A DNA stretch of 64,000 nucleotides from Planctomycetota bacterium. GTDB lineage: Bacteria > Planctomycetota > Planctomycetia > Pirellulales > UBA1268. The stretch covers positions 49,382-113,381 of the forward strand of contig JAPOIM010000004.1 of the NCBI GenBank assembly GCA_029978905.1, in the 5' to 3' direction. The notes beneath the pieces were generated by a model. The model saw only the letters and a list, made by a program, of their open reading frames with translations. It searched no databases and was not told the DNA's origin. Position 1 is the stretch's first letter; each line of letters starts with the position of its first letter. Of the stretch, positions 1 to 10,544 are shown piece after piece. The position numbers and the translations under genes were made by a program.

Positions 1-49
1 TGAGTCGTACGCGGGCCAGCGGCTGTGGGGGCAGTTCGTAAGCCGCCCT

Positions 50-118
50 GTGCTCACGGAAAACTCATCCCGTGCTCACGAAAACAACATCCGTTGCTCA
101 CGTTCTCCTCGTGAGCAC
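50..118. repeat. Phased short repeats in upstream region
   Basis: The 9-mer GTGCTCACG occurs at 50-58 and 72-80. A near copy, TTGCTCACG, lies around 94-102. The inverted form CGTGAGCAC lies at 110-118. The direct copies start about 22 bases apart, close to two DNA turns, which suits a protein-binding array upstream of the first pseudopilin-like gene. The repeat is seen directly. A role as an operator is inference, and the units are too short to be a CRISPR array. Confidence 0.4.
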
Positions 119-140
119 CTTCTAAAAGTTGAGCGTGGTT

Positions 141-209
141 GGTGCGTTGACAGAGTTGGTCAACGCACCCGCATTGAATGCCGCGACCAAGATGGTCGCC
201 CAACTTTTT
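141..209 (+). promoter_or_regulatory. Two-hairpin 5' leader of the DUF1559 gene
   Basis: An 11-bp perfect stem, GGTGCGTTGAC (141-151) with GTCAACGCACC (159-169), has a 7-base loop. It is followed by a second stem, GCGACCA (183-189) with TGGTCGC (193-199), and then a run of five T at 205-209. The ribosome-binding site and ATG at 225 come directly afterwards. This looks like a structured untranslated leader that could act in attenuation or mRNA stability. The T-run is 5 bases from the stem, so terminator function is uncertain. Confidence 0.4.
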
Positions 210-224
210 CTCGGAGAGGGATGT

Positions 225-1238
225 ATGCCAGTCCATCGCGCTGTTGGATCCGTGCGTATTCGATCGAGCCAACAAACAGTTTTGCCCGCTCAAACATCAC
301 GTTCCCTTCGCGGTTTCACTCTCGTGGAGCTGCTCGTGGTGATCGCCATCATCGGCGTGCTGGTGGGGCTCCTGCTTCCAGCAGTGCAGTCTGCTCGAGA
401 GGCCGCGCGCCGAATCCAGTGCACCAACCAGATGAAGAACCTTGGGCTCGCGATGCACAACTACCACGACACCAACGGGAGTCTTCCCTACGGGTTCAGC
501 TGGCTGGAGGCCCTGTGGTCTGCCCCGATCCTGCCCTACATCGAGGAGACGAATCTCCACGACACGTTGATTTGGCAGGAGAGCGGCCTTGGCAACTGGG
601 ATGCCAACGGCTCTCCAAACGAGGCTGCCTGCGGCACGCTCGTGAGCATTTTCCAATGCCCCAGCTACGCAGGCCCGAAGCAACTTAATAACAACGGCAT
701 TCCCGGTCGTGTGCCCACGAGTTACCGGGCGTGCGCGGGCTCGAACATCTGGTCGGACGATATGAGCACGCTCTCGCGGGGCGGCTCTCTTGTGCCCGCC
801 GGGGCGCAGGCGTTGGAAGAGCACCCGCTCAACGGCATCTTCTACGGCGATAGCAAAACAACGTTCGGCGACATTCTCGATGGCACATCGAAAACCATCA
901 TGCTTGGTGAGTCGTATACAGATCCAGAGTATGTGAAAGATGGCCAGGGCATGGACTACTGGCTCTTTGGCAGTCCGCAGACCGGTGGCTGGAAAATCGG
1001 CGGCAAGGGCGGCACGGAGTATTCCGAGGGGCTGGGTTCGACCGGGCCGAGAATGAACAGCCGGCTCGACGTCACGATCCCCGGCACGATCATGGAGATG
1101 TCGTTTGGCAGCTACCACCCAGCCGGAGCGATGTTTGGCTTCGCGGACGGGAGCGTTCGTTTCCTGCCTGAAGACATCAACTGGGTTGTCTATCAGGGCA
1201 TGGGCTCTCGCAGCGGTCGAGAGGTTGTTTCGGAATGA
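225..1238 (+). CDS. DUF1559 domain-containing pseudopilin-like protein
   Basis: A 337-residue protein with a type IV pilin-like N-terminus. After a basic leader, the prepilin-peptidase motif RGFTLVELLVV gives a cleavage site at G30/F31 with the conserved Glu at mature position 5 (E35). A hydrophobic helix follows, then QSAREAARR, the usual start of the planctomycete DUF1559 region. The C-terminus carries the family's H-X9-DG signature (HPAGAMFGFADGS). The family is greatly expanded in planctomycetes and is thought to be exported and surface- or pseudopilus-associated; the molecular role is unknown. I chose the ATG at 225 because GGAGAGGG lies just before it; an in-frame start at 129 would run through the leader hairpins. 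The downstream lipoprotein gene probably shares the transcript. Confidence 0.9.
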   Translation: MPVHRAVGSVRIRSSQQTVLPAQTSRSLRGFTLVELLVVIAIIGVLVGLLLPAVQSAREAARRIQCTNQMKNLGLAMHNYHDTNGSLPYGFSWLEALWSAPILPYIEETNLHDTLIWQESGLGNWDANGSPNEAACGTLVSIFQCPSYAGPKQLNNNGIPGRVPTSYRACAGSNIWSDDMSTLSRGGSLVPAGAQALEEHPLNGIFYGDSKTTFGDILDGTSKTIMLGESYTDPEYVKDGQGMDYWLFGSPQTGGWKIGGKGGTEYSEGLGSTGPRMNSRLDVTIPGTIMEMSFGSYHPAGAMFGFADGSVRFLPEDINWVVYQGMGSRSGREVVSE

Positions 1239-1306
1239 GTCCCACGTGGCGTCCACGCATCGGTGGTCGCCCAACATGTCTACGCACACTGAGGCTAATT
1301 TTGAAA

Positions 1307-1807
1307 ATGCCATCCTTGATTCGTCGTGTCGCTGCATTCCTCCTGTTGCCGGTCGCGGTGTTTGCCCTGCCTGGTTGTGGCGGACCACCGACCGCGGACT
1401 ACTCCAAGGTGGACCTGCTGTCGGTTGATGGCACGGTCACACTGGATGGGAGCCCGCTGGCGAATGCCGTGATCCTCTTTGAGGACCCCGACACCGCCAC
1501 CTTCTCCTATGCCCTCACGGATTCTTCCGGCGGATACAAACTCCGGTTTGATTCAGTGATGATGGGTTGCACGCCGGGCTCAAAAATCGTGCGGGTGAGC
1601 ACGACGATGAAGATCCCCGGCCTCAACGGTGCAGAAGGTGAAGGCGAGGGGGAGGTTGCTGGCGAATCGTCGGAAGAAGGCGACGCCTCGGCTCCGGTGG
1701 CACGTGCCACCGAGCAGGTGCCGGTCCATTACAACCGTGAGAGCGAGCTTCGCGCGGACGTAGGGCAGGGCAGTCAGCACTTCGACTTTGATCTGACGAC
1801 CAACTGA
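1307..1807 (+). CDS. Small lipoprotein with carboxypeptidase-regulatory-like fold
   Basis: A 166-residue predicted lipoprotein. A basic start and hydrophobic stretch end in the lipobox LPGC, with lipidation expected at that Cys. The next part (VDLLSVDGTVTLDGSPLANAVILFEDP) matches the beginning of the carboxypeptidase regulatory-like beta-sandwich that planctomycetes place on many small lipoproteins. A Gly/Glu/Ser-rich acidic linker follows near residues 105-125. It lies right after the DUF1559 gene, a common planctomycete pairing. An in-frame ATG at 1235 overlaps the DUF1559 stop (ATGA), so coupled translation from there is possible, but the start at 1307 gives a normal lipoprotein signal. 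Specific function unknown. Confidence 0.75.
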   Translation: MPSLIRRVAAFLLLPVAVFALPGCGGPPTADYSKVDLLSVDGTVTLDGSPLANAVILFEDPDTATFSYALTDSSGGYKLRFDSVMMGCTPGSKIVRVSTTMKIPGLNGAEGEGEGEVAGESSEEGDASAPVARATEQVPVHYNRESELRADVGQGSQHFDFDLTTN

Positions 1808-1817
1808 CGACCGCCGT

Positions 1818-3491
1818 TTACGTCGGCACCATCCAGGCCAGCGGTCCGGCTTGCAGCCACACAAGCAGCCCCATCAGGGCTGCAAGGGCCAGTGAGTGCG
1901 GAAAGACGCGGCGCAGGATCGCCCCTTCCTGCCGGTGCACGCCGGTGGCCGTGGCGGAGACGACGATGCTCTGGGCATCGATCATCTTGCCCATCACGCC
2001 GCCGGTGCTGTTGGCGGTGCACGTCAGCAAAGGATTCAGGCCGAGCTGTTCGGCGGTTACCCGCTGCAGGCTTCCAAACATCGCGTTGCTCGAGGTGTCG
2101 CTGCCCGTGAGCGCCACGCCCAGCCACCCCAGAAGCGGTGAAAAGAAGGCGTACGCCGTACCAGTTGTGGTCAGCGCGAGACCGAGCGTCACGTCGGTGC
2201 CCGAGTAGCGGGTGACAAAGGCGAGGGCCAGCATCGCCGCGATCGTGGCCAGCGACGGGAAGAGTTTCCGCAGCGTGATCGCAAAGATCGCGGCGGCTCG
2301 GCTCCAGGCCAGTCCCAGCCATGGTACCGAGGCGAGGGCTGCTACGGCGATGCCGGTGCCTGCCGCGGAGAGATAGTTGAAGCGGTAGACGGCCCGCTCG
2401 ATTTCTTCGCCATCGAGGGTGGCTGGGGGCACCTTCGCCACGCGTCCATCGAGTCGCGGCACACTGATTTCAGGGAGCGGCGCTGCCGCATCGAGTGCTT
2501 GCTTCACTGGAGGCAGCCCCCAGCAAAAGACCGCGAGCGAAAGAAACACCCAGGGCATCCAGGCCCAGGCCACCCGGCGCGCAGAATCTTCAGGGTGTGC
2601 TTCCGAGCTGCTCGACGCTGCGGCTGTGGTGGAGGCATCGCCGTGGCCGGTGGCGTGTTGCCATGAGGTGGTTGGCTGCCAGAACTTGAGAAACACGGCC
2701 ACGCTCGCGAGGCTGACAATGCCGCCCACCACATCGACGAGGCTCGGCCCGACATAGTTCGCGATCAAAAACTGAATGGATGCAAACGACACGCCGCAGA
2801 CAAGCACGACCGGCCACACGCCCACCAAGCCTCGCCAGCCGCTCATGGCCATGACCATCCAGGCGGGCACGACCAATGAGAAGAAGGGGAGTTGCCGTCC
2901 GGCCAGTGCCGAGATCGCTTGTTCATCGAGCCCCGTCACCTTGGCGAGGGTGAGGATTGGCGTGCCGAGCGCGCCGAAGGCGACCGGTGCGGTGTTGGCG
3001 ATCAAGGCGATGCAGGCGGCTTCCAAGGCAGGAAACCCTGTTGCTGCAAGGAGCGCGGCGGTGATCGCGACGGGCGCACCAAACCCTGCTGCGCCTTCGA
3101 GAAATGCGCCGAAGCAAAACGCGATGAGCAGCGCCTGCACGCGATGGTCGGCCGAGAGTCGCATCACCGATCGCTGCATGACGGCCAATGCCCCAGCTTC
3201 CACAGACAGGGCGTAAAGAAACATTGCGGCGAGAATGATCCAGCCGATTGGAAAGAGACCAAAGGCGGCACCGTAGATCGCGGCCGCCGCCGCGGCATCG
3301 GCCGGCATGCCCACCACGCCGATGGCGATCGCGAGTGCGGTCGCCAGTCCAGCCGCCGCGGCACGCGACGCGGACCAGCCGGCAAAGGCGAGCAGCCCGA
3401 GGAGCACCACCAACGGGAGCATCGCCACAAGCGTGGAGAGCAGCATCGATCCGAAGGGGTCGTACACATGCTGCCAAACGGCAAGAGGCAT
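1818..3491 (-). CDS. L-lactate permease family transporter (LctP-like)
   Basis: A 557-residue polytopic membrane protein, close to the usual LctP length of about 550. The family signature FLEGAAGFGAPVAI lies at about residues 130-143, followed by the conserved IANTAPVAFGALGTPI segment. Members import lactate or glycolate with protons. A soluble loop of about 100 residues near residues 290-380 is rich in Ala/Ser and has low complexity. The start at 3491 is chosen because AGAAGGA precedes it; the reading frame extends upstream without homology. The gene is convergent with the preceding lipoprotein gene, with only about 10 bases between the stops, and divergent from the cytochrome gene. Lactate versus glycolate specificity cannot be decided here. 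Confidence 0.88.
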   Translation of the reverse strand: MPLAVWQHVYDPFGSMLLSTLVAMLPLVVLLGLLAFAGWSASRAAAAGLATALAIAIGVVGMPADAAAAAAIYGAAFGLFPIGWIILAAMFLYALSVEAGALAVMQRSVMRLSADHRVQALLIAFCFGAFLEGAAGFGAPVAITAALLAATGFPALEAACIALIANTAPVAFGALGTPILTLAKVTGLDEQAISALAGRQLPFFSLVVPAWMVMAMSGWRGLVGVWPVVLVCGVSFASIQFLIANYVGPSLVDVVGGIVSLASVAVFLKFWQPTTSWQHATGHGDASTTAAASSSSEAHPEDSARRVAWAWMPWVFLSLAVFCWGLPPVKQALDAAAPLPEISVPRLDGRVAKVPPATLDGEEIERAVYRFNYLSAAGTGIAVAALASVPWLGLAWSRAAAIFAITLRKLFPSLATIAAMLALAFVTRYSGTDVTLGLALTTTGTAYAFFSPLLGWLGVALTGSDTSSNAMFGSLQRVTAEQLGLNPLLTCTANSTGGVMGKMIDAQSIVVSATATGVHRQEGAILRRVFPHSLALAALMGLLVWLQAGPLAWMVPT

Positions 3492-3634
3492 AAAAAAGGT
3501 CCTTCTGAGAGAACGGTCGCGCTGGCGGGCCGCGCCCCGAGCGAAATGTGGCCGCACGGAATATAGTGTGATAGGGGGAGGTTCGTGTCGGCACGCTCCG
3601 CCCCTCGCACCACACTCCCCGCAGGAGTTTCTCA

Positions 3635-6199
3635 GTGCTGCCTCGCCGATTCAACGACCAAAGACGCGAGCGTCGCCGCGAGCGGCGTGGCGCAGGGCCG
3701 ACACGCTCCTGGCGGGTGCTCGTTGCCGGCGTGGCTCTGCTGCCCCCGTTGGTGGTGGCCCTCTTGCCGCATGCGGTGCAGGCCGACACGACCGCCGAGA
3801 CACCCTTCACGGCAGAGATGTTTACCGAGCGGATCGCTCCCCTGCTTGCGACACGCTGCGGCGAATGCCACGGTGCCGACACTCAAGAAGGAAGCCTGCG
3901 GCTCGACTCGCGAGAAGGGCTTGCTTCGGGCGGCGGCACTGGGCCGGTGATCGTGCCAAGGGCCTCGGGGCAGAGTCTGCTCGTGCAGGCGATTCGCCGT
4001 GTGGATGAGTCGCTGGCGATGCCACCCGACGCTCCTCTGCCGCAGGACGAAGTGGACCTGATCGCGGCCTGGATTGACGCCGGGGCTCCGCATCCCGATG
4101 GGCCGCTTGAGGTGGCCCCTACCGCTCCCGATCGTTCGGCTGCACGCGACCACTGGGCGTTTCGGCCGCTCGTGGTGCCGCAGCTCCCAGAGGGCACCGC
4201 GTCCCATCCGGTCGATCGTTTTCTTGAGGCGGGGCTGGCCGCGGCGGGGCTGGCTCCCACACCACCCACCGATCCCGCCACCCTGGTGCGGCGGTTGTCG
4301 TTTGACCTGACGGGCTTGCCGCCAGAGCCCGACCTGATTGATGCCTTCGTGGCGGATCCGTCGCCCGAGGCGGTGGATGGCCTCATCGAGCGACTGCTGG
4401 CGTCGCCACACTACGGTGAGCACTGGGGCCGGCACTGGCTCGACGTCGTGCGCTACGCCGACTCCAACGGGCTCGATGAGAACGTGGCTCACGGCAACGC
4501 TTGGCGATACCGCGACTACGTGATCGCTGCGTTCAACGCGGACAAGCCCTTCGATGCCTTCGTCCGTGAGCAGGTTGCTGGGGATTTGCTCGTGACCTCA
4601 GACGCGTCGCCCGAGCGGCGAGCGGAACTTCTCACGGCGACAGGCTTTCTCGTGCTGGGGCCAAAGGTGCTTGCCGAAGGAGACGAGCAGAAGCTGTTGA
4701 TGGACATCATCGACGAGCAACTCGACACGGCTGGAAAGGCGTTTCTGGGGCTGGCGATCGGCTGTGCCCGCTGCCACGACCATAAGTTTGATCCGATCAG
4801 TCAGGCCGACTACTACGCCCTCGCAGGCATCTTTCAGAGCACCCGCACGATGGAGTCGCTCAAGCGGATCGCGAAGTGGAACGAAAACATCATTTCCCCG
4901 CCGGGCGAGGTTGCGGCGCACGCGGCCCATCAGCAGAGCATCGAGGTGGTGAAGCAGGCCGTGGAGGACGTCGTCAAGCAAACGCAGGACGCCCTGGCGA
5001 TGGCTGAGAACGCAGGCAGTCCAGCGACGAAGGCTGCTGAAGAGACGTTTCCCGACGCGGTCAAAGCGGCGCTGGTTCAGCTGCGGGCTGCTCAGCACGA
5101 GTTGGAATCCACACTCCCGCAACTGGCGTCTGCGATGGGGGTGGCCGAGGCGGAGCCAACCGTCACACCGATTCACCTCCGCGGCAGTCACCTGACACTC
5201 GGTCGGGAGGTGCCTCGCGGGATTCCCGTGGTGTTGGAAGTTGACGGCCCGGCAGCGATCCCTGCCGACGCGAGCGGTCGACTGCAGTTGGCAGAATGGC
5301 TTACAGATCCAAGGCATCCACTGACCGCCCGTGTGATCGTCAACCGTGTCTGGCGGTGGCACTTCGGCCGTGGGCTCGTATCCTCGACCGATAACTTTGG
5401 CACGACCGGCCAGCCGCCCACCAACCAAGCCCTCCTCGACTGGTTGGCCGCCGACCTGATCGAGTCAGGATGGTCGCTCAAGGCCCTGCATCGCCGGATC
5501 CTCACGAGCGACGCCTGGCAACGGTCGAGCGACGCGACGATGAGCCCAACCGCCGAGTTGGCGAACGATCTTGATCCGGACAATCAACTCTGGTGGCGTG
5601 CAGATGTGCGGCGTCTGGAGGCAGAGTCGATCCGCGATGCGCTGCTGGCGGTGTCGGGGAAGCTTGACCGCACGATGGGGGGATCGCTGCTGCACGTGGG
5701 CAATCGTGAGTTTCTCTTCGACCACACCAGCAAAGATGAGACGAACTACGACGCGCCTCGTCGGAGTGTGTACCTGCCAGTGATCCGCAACCATATTCAA
5801 GATGCCCTGTGGCTCTTCGACTGCACCGATGGAGCCGTGCCGGATGGGGATCGTGCCACCTCGACGGTAGCCTCGCAGGCCCTCTGGCTGCTCAACGCGG
5901 ATCTGCCGATGGATGCGGCGGATGCGATTGCGGCGTCAGCGATGGCGACCGCTCCCAATGAGAGCGAATTACGGACGCAGATGGTCTACCGTCGTGTGCT
6001 GGGCCGAGAGGTGCGTGAGGACGAAGCAGCGTGGCTTGCCGAGCGGGTCGCGAGCTTCCGCACGTTGCTGGCAGAGCAGGAGGGAGGCGAGGCCTCTGGT
6101 GAGCCTTCGAGTGATCGTGAAAAGGCTGCCGAGCAGAAGGCCTGGGCAGCGGCCGTGCAGACCCTGCTGATGAGCGAACAGTTTCTGGTGGTTCGGTAG
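3635..6199 (+). CDS. PSCyt1 / DUF1549 / DUF1553 cytochrome-like protein
   Basis: An 854-residue exported protein typical of planctomycetes. An Arg-rich N-terminus and hydrophobic segment (about 27-50) form a signal peptide. The PSCyt1 cytochrome-like domain follows with heme motif C75-GE-C78-H79. The DUF1549 region ends with a second CxxCH (C377-AR-C380-H381). The C-terminal DUF1553 region contains the family words TARVIVNRVWRWHFGRGLV and NFGTTGQPPTN. The start codon is GTG, preceded by GCAGGAG. The gene lies 31 bases before a DUF1501 gene; this pair is among the most repeated two-gene cassettes in planctomycetes and is thought to act outside the cytoplasm, possibly in polysaccharide metabolism. 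The biochemical activity has not been established for the family. Confidence 0.93.
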   Translation: MLPRRFNDQRRERRRERRGAGPTRSWRVLVAGVALLPPLVVALLPHAVQADTTAETPFTAEMFTERIAPLLATRCGECHGADTQEGSLRLDSREGLASGGGTGPVIVPRASGQSLLVQAIRRVDESLAMPPDAPLPQDEVDLIAAWIDAGAPHPDGPLEVAPTAPDRSAARDHWAFRPLVVPQLPEGTASHPVDRFLEAGLAAAGLAPTPPTDPATLVRRLSFDLTGLPPEPDLIDAFVADPSPEAVDGLIERLLASPHYGEHWGRHWLDVVRYADSNGLDENVAHGNAWRYRDYVIAAFNADKPFDAFVREQVAGDLLVTSDASPERRAELLTATGFLVLGPKVLAEGDEQKLLMDIIDEQLDTAGKAFLGLAIGCARCHDHKFDPISQADYYALAGIFQSTRTMESLKRIAKWNENIISPPGEVAAHAAHQQSIEVVKQAVEDVVKQTQDALAMAENAGSPATKAAEETFPDAVKAALVQLRAAQHELESTLPQLASAMGVAEAEPTVTPIHLRGSHLTLGREVPRGIPVVLEVDGPAAIPADASGRLQLAEWLTDPRHPLTARVIVNRVWRWHFGRGLVSSTDNFGTTGQPPTNQALLDWLAADLIESGWSLKALHRRILTSDAWQRSSDATMSPTAELANDLDPDNQLWWRADVRRLEAESIRDALLAVSGKLDRTMGGSLLHVGNREFLFDHTSKDETNYDAPRRSVYLPVIRNHIQDALWLFDCTDGAVPDGDRATSTVASQALWLLNADLPMDAADAIAASAMATAPNESELRTQMVYRRVLGREVREDEAAWLAERVASFRTLLAEQEGGEASGEPSSDREKAAEQKAWAAAVQTLLMSEQFLVVR

Positions 6200-6230
6200 G
6201 CCAGCGGGCAACGAGTGGAGGACGCACACG

Positions 6231-7643
<1,413 letters not shown>

Positions 7644-7780
7644 GCCTGAAACGTTGGTCCGTGGTCTCTCGAGGTGGATGGTGACGGTGAGTTGGCCCGA
7701 AACGGGCGTGAAGGTATCCTCCGTTTCGTCGGGTGGCCACGACGTGGGCCGTCATAGGGGAGGCAGCGGAGGAAGAGACG

Positions 7781-9454
7781 ATGCAGCGACAGGCAACCGG
7801 TGTAGGAAACGTGTGGGGCGCGTGGGCTCGTGTCCTGGTGGTCGTGCCTCTGCTGGTGATGGCGGTGGTGGCCGTGTCGACAACCGCTTCGGCGGCCCAG
7901 CCAGCCCGGCGCCCGAACATCGTCTTCATCTTTAGCGATGACCACGCGCCACATGCCATTGGGGCCTACAACGGTTGGCTCAAGTCGGTGAATCCCACGC
8001 CAAATATCGATGCCCTCGCAGCCTCTGGCATGCTCTTTCGCAACAGTTTCTGCACCAACAGCATTTGCGGCCCAAGCCGCGCGGTGATTCAGACCGGCAA
8101 GCACAGCCATAAGAATGGCTTTATGAGCAACGGCAACGCCTTCGACTGGAATCAGCAGACGTTTCCGAAACTGCTCCAGCAGGCGGGCTACGCGACGGCG
8201 CTGTTTGGGAAGTCCCATCTGCAGGGAAACCCGCAGGGCTACGACGATTGGAAGGTGCTCCCCGGGCAGGGGCTCTACTACAACCCGGACCTGATCACTC
8301 CCGAGGGGCGAGTTCGCGTGGAAGGCCACTGCACCGATGTGGTCACCGATCTGGCGGTCGAGTGGCTGACGGAGGGCCGCGACAGCGAGAAACCGTTCAT
8401 GTTGATGGTGCAGCACAAGGCACCGCACCGTAACTGGATGCCGGCCCTGCGGCATCTGCCGCTCTATGCCGACATGGAGATGCCTGAGCCGAACACACTC
8501 TTCGACAAGTGGCACGACAACGCCCCGCCGGCCCGCTTTCAAGAGTTGGAAATCGACCGGCATATGCATCTCAACTTCGATCTCTTTGTCGACCTGACGC
8601 CAGACTTCGACGCCAATGAGGCAGAAGGTGGGAGCGACCGTTCGGCCTGGCAAAACATGAAGCGGATGTCGCCGGAGCAGGTGGCCGCCTGGCGTGATTT
8701 TTACGGGCCTGAAGACGAGGCCTTTCACGAAGCTGGGCTCACGGCAGACGGTCTCGTGCGCTGGAAGTATCAGCGGTACGTGAAGAACTACCTGCGGTGC
8801 GTGCGGGGTGTGGACGAGAGTGTGGGCACCATCATGAAGACGCTTGAGGAGCAGGGGCTCGCCGACAACACGGTCGTGATCTACTCCTCAGATCAGGGCT
8901 TCTACATCGGCGACCACGGCTGGTACGACAAGCGGTGGATGTATGAGGAGTCGCTGAAGATGCCCCTGATCGTGAAGTGGCCGGGCGTGACGGAGGCGGG
9001 TGCGGTCAACGAGGACCTCGTGCAGAACCTCGACTACGCCGAGACCTTTCTCGAGATGGCCGGCGCCGCGATCCCTGACGACATGCAGGGGAAGTCGCTC
9101 GTGCCGTTGCTCGAAGGCAAGGCTCCTGCGGACTGGCGGGAGAGCATCTACTACCACTACTACGAGTATCCGAGCGTGCACATGGTGCCGCGGCACTACG
9201 GCGTGCGGAACCACCGCTACAAGCTGATGCACTTCTATCAGTTTGACGAGTGGGAGTTTTACGACCTCGAAACCGACCCAGACGAGTTGCAGAACCTCTA
9301 TGGCAACCCCGACTACGCTGAAGAGGTCGCGGCGATGAAGGTGGAACTCGAGCGGCTGCGGACTGTCTACGACGATGACAGTGACGTGTCCGAGCTGCCT
9401 GCTGAGCAGCAGCGGGAACTTCGCACGCCCTCCACGATCACGCGGGCGGGGTAA
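7781..9454 (+). CDS. Sulfatase, formylglycine-dependent type I
   Basis: A 557-residue arylsulfatase-family enzyme. After a signal peptide (about residues 15-39) comes NIVFIFSDDH with the metal-binding pair D53/D54. The maturation motif C96-G-P-S-R is where Cys is converted to formylglycine. FGKSHLQGNPQGYDDW and a late FYDLETDPDELQNL are standard family blocks. Such enzymes remove sulfate esters from algal or animal polysaccharides. The ATG at 7781 follows GGAGGAAGAG, which favours it over an in-frame start 48 bases upstream. It follows the DUF1549/DUF1501 pair on the same strand, so a joint polysaccharide function is plausible. No sulfatase-maturating enzyme is in the window. Confidence 0.93.
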   Translation: MQRQATGVGNVWGAWARVLVVVPLLVMAVVAVSTTASAAQPARRPNIVFIFSDDHAPHAIGAYNGWLKSVNPTPNIDALAASGMLFRNSFCTNSICGPSRAVIQTGKHSHKNGFMSNGNAFDWNQQTFPKLLQQAGYATALFGKSHLQGNPQGYDDWKVLPGQGLYYNPDLITPEGRVRVEGHCTDVVTDLAVEWLTEGRDSEKPFMLMVQHKAPHRNWMPALRHLPLYADMEMPEPNTLFDKWHDNAPPARFQELEIDRHMHLNFDLFVDLTPDFDANEAEGGSDRSAWQNMKRMSPEQVAAWRDFYGPEDEAFHEAGLTADGLVRWKYQRYVKNYLRCVRGVDESVGTIMKTLEEQGLADNTVVIYSSDQGFYIGDHGWYDKRWMYEESLKMPLIVKWPGVTEAGAVNEDLVQNLDYAETFLEMAGAAIPDDMQGKSLVPLLEGKAPADWRESIYYHYYEYPSVHMVPRHYGVRNHRYKLMHFYQFDEWEFYDLETDPDELQNLYGNPDYAEEVAAMKVELERLRTVYDDDSDVSELPAEQQRELRTPSTITRAG

Positions 9455-9468
9455 ACCACGCGGCGCCG

Positions 9469-10524
9469 TTAACCACCAGCCGCCTCCGCGAAGCAGCGGT
9501 CGAGTTTCGCGACGTGAGAGGCGATGGCGGCAGGCTCCAGAAAAGTTGATTCGAGGCTGTTGCGAAGGAGAACATAGAGGTCGTGGCTCGTCAGTGACAT
9601 GGCTTCCGCGGACGCGGTGAGGGTGTGGTTGAGGTAGCCGCCGAAGTAGGCAGGGTCGTCGGAGTGGACGCTCACCTTCAGGCCAGCGGCGAGCATGCGA
9701 GGAAGCGGATGCGCGGCGAGCGAGGGCGCGACCTGCAGCCGCACGTTCGACAGCGGGCAGACGGTGAGCGGAATCCTTTGGCGGGCGAGCCGCTGCACCA
9801 GCGACACGTCTTCCAGACACCGCACGCCGTGGTCGACCCGTTCGGCGTAAAGCGTGTCGAGGGCGTTGGTGATGGACGAAGGGGGGCCTTCTTCACCGGC
9901 ATGGGCCACCACATGCAGGCCCGCTGAGCGAGCTCGCGCAAAGACGTCTGCAAAGAGCTCCGGTGGGTGGCCGGCTTCTGCGGAGTCGAGCCCCACGCCG
10001 ATGATCGTCTCGCGGAATGGCAGCACGGCATCAAGCAGCTCATGCGCTTCGGCGACGGGGCGGTCGCGGAGAAAACTCATCAGCAGCGCTGCGGACACGC
10101 CGTGGTCGGTTTCGCTGCGAGCGATGGCCTGCGAAAGACCGGCCAGAACCGTTTCCAGGCGTACGCCCCTGGCGAGATGGGCCTGCGGGTCGAAAAAGAT
10201 CTCGGCTCGCACCACGCGATCGGCGGCCGCCCTCTGCAGGTAGGCTTGCGCGAGGTCGTAGAAATCCTGCTCCGTCCGCAACACCGCGGTGGCGGTGTAG
10301 TAGAGATTGAGAAAATCCTGCAGGCAGCGGAAGTTCATTGCCTGCCGCATGCCGGCTGGATCGGCGTAGGGCAGGGCAACGCCGTTGCGTTCGGCCAACG
10401 CACACGCCATCTCCGGTTCGAGTGTGCCCTCGATGTGCACGTGCAGTTCCGCCTTCGGGCTCACGGCGATCAGGCTGGGAAGGTGCGTGGCAGGAATCGA
10501 TGAGAAGGTGTGCACGAGAGGCAT
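9469..10524 (-). CDS. Adenine deaminase (adenosine deaminase superfamily)
   Basis: A 351-residue metal-dependent deaminase. Zinc ligands H28 and H30 sit in KAELHVHIEGTLEPE. Further blocks are VAHAGEEGPPSSI, containing the catalytic His-Ala-Gly-Glu, and SVHSDDPAYFGGY near the C-terminus. The words IEGTLEPE, FLNLYY, LRTEQDFYDL, GLDSAEAGHPP and GEEGPP match, from memory, the bacterial and fungal adenine deaminase branch (adenine to hypoxanthine) better than classical adenosine deaminase. The enzyme is cytosolic and acts in purine salvage. It sits 20 bases downstream of the amidohydrolase gene on the same strand, so they are likely co-transcribed. It is convergent with the sulfatase gene. The adenine-versus-adenosine call rests on remembered motifs. 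Confidence 0.85.
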   Translation of the reverse strand: MPLVHTFSSIPATHLPSLIAVSPKAELHVHIEGTLEPEMACALAERNGVALPYADPAGMRQAMNFRCLQDFLNLYYTATAVLRTEQDFYDLAQAYLQRAAADRVVRAEIFFDPQAHLARGVRLETVLAGLSQAIARSETDHGVSAALLMSFLRDRPVAEAHELLDAVLPFRETIIGVGLDSAEAGHPPELFADVFARARSAGLHVVAHAGEEGPPSSITNALDTLYAERVDHGVRCLEDVSLVQRLARQRIPLTVCPLSNVRLQVAPSLAAHPLPRMLAAGLKVSVHSDDPAYFGGYLNHTLTASAEAMSLTSHDLYVLLRNSLESTFLEPAAIASHVAKLDRCFAEAAGG

Positions 10525-10544
10525 CCAGTGCCGATGCGGGCGAT

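Noticed and set aside
50..118. Possible CRISPR array in the repeated GTGCTCACG units
   Set aside because: Units are only 9 bases, one is inverted and spacers are about 13 bases; no cas genes are in the window.
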